NCBI GenBank assembly: GCA_958430865.1
Contig: CAUDNR010004050.1
Coordinates: 7,322-36,716 of the forward strand
DNA from: Entrophospora sp. SA101
Lineage: Eukaryota; Glomeromycota; Glomeromycetes; Entrophosporales; Entrophosporaceae
Direction: 5' to 3'
DNA: 29,395 nucleotides
Below the pieces are notes generated by a model. That model was given only the letters and a program-made list of their open reading frames with translations. It was not told the DNA's origin and made no database searches. The translations under genes were made by a program, and so were the position numbers. Shown piece after piece: positions 28,241 to 29,395 of the stretch; positions within the stretch are counted from its first letter, which is position 1, and every line of letters starts with the position of its first letter.

Positions 28241-29395
28241 ATGTCTGTTGAAAAACTTTTTTTTGATTTGGTAGAACTGGGATTAGAAGAATATGAAGAA
28301 AATGAATTTGTATTTAATACCATTGCTGAAGTGCAAGAAATTTTCCATAACTCTGAAAATTGCACTTGTTATAGACGTAGTAATACTAAAAATTTTCACC
28401 CTTGCTTTGAAATAATTGGTTTTAAACCATTTTTTGAACGTTTAATTCATTTAAAAGGTTTAGATAAAAAAGAAAAAGATTTATTTATTAAAACACAACT
28501 AATGATGGGAAATCTCTCTAGTAATAAAGATGACCAAAAAGTTTACTATAAATATCAATTTAATGGTTTGATAAAAATATGTCAGAGTATTTTTATGAAA
28601 TTATGTGGTATTGGGAAACGGACTTTGGAAAATTTACAAGATCATTACAAACAATATGGACTTGATGAGCGTATTCATGGAAATACAGGTCGTGCACCAT
28701 CACTGGAATCTAAAATTAAAATAACAAATGAAATTGCAACTTCAGTTAAAAACTTTTTAAATAACTATGCTCTTGATTGTGGATTACCTTCACCAATGCG
28801 AAATCGTAAAGATTCTGATGTTTTTATTTATTTACCTACTGATGCTACTTATACTTCTGTTTATGAAGAATATAAAAGACATTATATAAAAGAAATTGAT
28901 AATAATGTGATCTCACGTGTTAGTTTCTGTAGACTTTGGAAACAACTAATGCCCCATTTCAAATTCCAACCATTAGCTACTGATATGTGTGATACTTGCA
29001 CTGACTTTAAAGCACAATTAAAATCTAAAGCTAATGAAAATAATTATGAAGAAATTCAAGGAAAATACACAGAACATCAACAATTAGCAAAGATTGAAAG
29101 AGATCTTTATACAAAGAATATTATGAAAAGTATTAATTTTAATAATGTTGCAAATATTCTTTATGATTGGGCCCAAAATGTATCAATCCCACACTTACCT
29201 CAACAACCAGGAGCTATGTATTTTAAATCTGGGTACAATGTAAATATATTTGGTGTATGTAGGACTGATGGAGGAGAGAACATTCAATTAAATTATCTTG
29301 TTGGAGATGATGAATTTCCCCAGGGTGTTTCAAAAGGCTCAAATACTACTCTAAATTTAGTTTATCATGCATTAAATAAATTAGCTAGAGTTGGA
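28241..29395 (+). CDS. DDE-type transposase-like protein, partial at right edge
   Basis: An uninterrupted 385-codon frame runs from ATG 28241 to the window end. It starts MSVEKLFFDLVELGLEEYEE. It has NCTCYRR then HPCFE (possible zinc site, residues about 46-60) and a helical region with KLCGIGKRTLENLQDHYKQY (helix-turn-helix-like). PLATDMCDTCTDFKAQ follows, with Cys250 and Cys253. Next are LYDWAQNVSIPHLPQQPGAM with Asp309, then YFKSG, FGVC and KGSNTTLNLVYHAL. The pattern D-x-AQ, then P..PQQPG..YF, then FGV, then GsNtt is shared with large, mostly unnamed transposase-like families of animals and protists. Asp309 is the likely first catalytic acid of an RNase H-like fold; the others lie outside. 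The long intact frame suggests a recently active element. The superfamily is not assigned. Confidence 0.75.
   Translation, partial: MSVEKLFFDLVELGLEEYEENEFVFNTIAEVQEIFHNSENCTCYRRSNTKNFHPCFEIIGFKPFFERLIHLKGLDKKEKDLFIKTQLMMGNLSSNKDDQKVYYKYQFNGLIKICQSIFMKLCGIGKRTLENLQDHYKQYGLDERIHGNTGRAPSLESKIKITNEIATSVKNFLNNYALDCGLPSPMRNRKDSDVFIYLPTDATYTSVYEEYKRHYIKEIDNNVISRVSFCRLWKQLMPHFKFQPLATDMCDTCTDFKAQLKSKANENNYEEIQGKYTEHQQLAKIERDLYTKNIMKSINFNNVANILYDWAQNVSIPHLPQQPGAMYFKSGYNVNIFGVCRTDGGENIQLNYLVGDDEFPQGVSKGSNTTLNLVYHALNKLARVG

Noticed and set aside
1..29395. CRISPR arrays, tRNA and rRNA genes
   Set aside because: No regularly spaced repeats with unique spacers and no tRNA box A/box B pair or rRNA core sequence were noticed on either strand; a covariance-model scan would be needed to be certain for tRNA.

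Overview
The window looks like nuclear DNA of an early-diverging fungus, most probably an arbuscular mycorrhizal fungus (Glomeromycotina, Rhizophagus-like). It is strongly AT-rich. Its genes are cut by many short introns with GT..AG ends. It holds a decayed tyrosine-kinase-like gene with the Cys-rich N-terminal block (ECNKCK..FCENC, then W-T-x-SGNE..ID.FIQ) that I associate with the expanded kinase families of these fungi. Decayed mobile DNA fills the space between genes. Taxonomy is inference from sequence style, not a search result.

Three complete, confidently spliced genes stand out. (1) A tRNA-dihydrouridine synthase of the Dus1 type, minus strand, 7619-9058, 5 exons, 357 aa. (2) A peroxisomal acyl-CoA oxidase, plus strand, 11600-14439, 11 exons including a 17-nt exon, 681 aa. 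It has an N-terminal PTS2-like signal, no C-terminal PTS1, and an apparent move of the catalytic glutamate. (3) Translation initiation factor eIF3 subunit m, plus strand, 21061-23063, 7 exons, 427 aa. Partial genes are the last exon of an unknown gene at 262-463 (+), the last three exons of an unknown gene at 25238-25992 (+), an orphan last exon at 27920-28137 (-), and a long open transposase-like frame that leaves the right edge (28241-29395, +).

The rest is a graveyard of mobile elements and gene relics. Non-autonomous elements with readable ends include three hAT-type MITEs with perfect 8-bp target duplications (3542-3692, 16409-16562, 16958-17150), Tc1/pogo-like elements with TA flanks (15163-16023, 26208-26808, probably 1525-2093), and other inverted-repeat elements (1404-1521, 17333-17539, 18354-18947). 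Protein relics include a non-LTR retrotransposon reverse transcriptase (about 4600-5340), C2H2 zinc fingers (about 5590-6600), a second decayed copy of the right-edge transposase (about 6880-7015), a frameshifted kinase (9430-10531), a coiled-coil pseudogene (26809-27211), a WD40 fragment (27507-27670) and several unidentified coding-like pieces.

The most interesting relic is at 19932-20370: the C-terminal part of a Fanzor protein (eukaryotic TnpB relative, RNA-guided nuclease family). It keeps its zinc ribbon and the RuvC-III Asp but is split over three frames. The housekeeping genes do not form a pathway together; they are islands in repeat-rich DNA.
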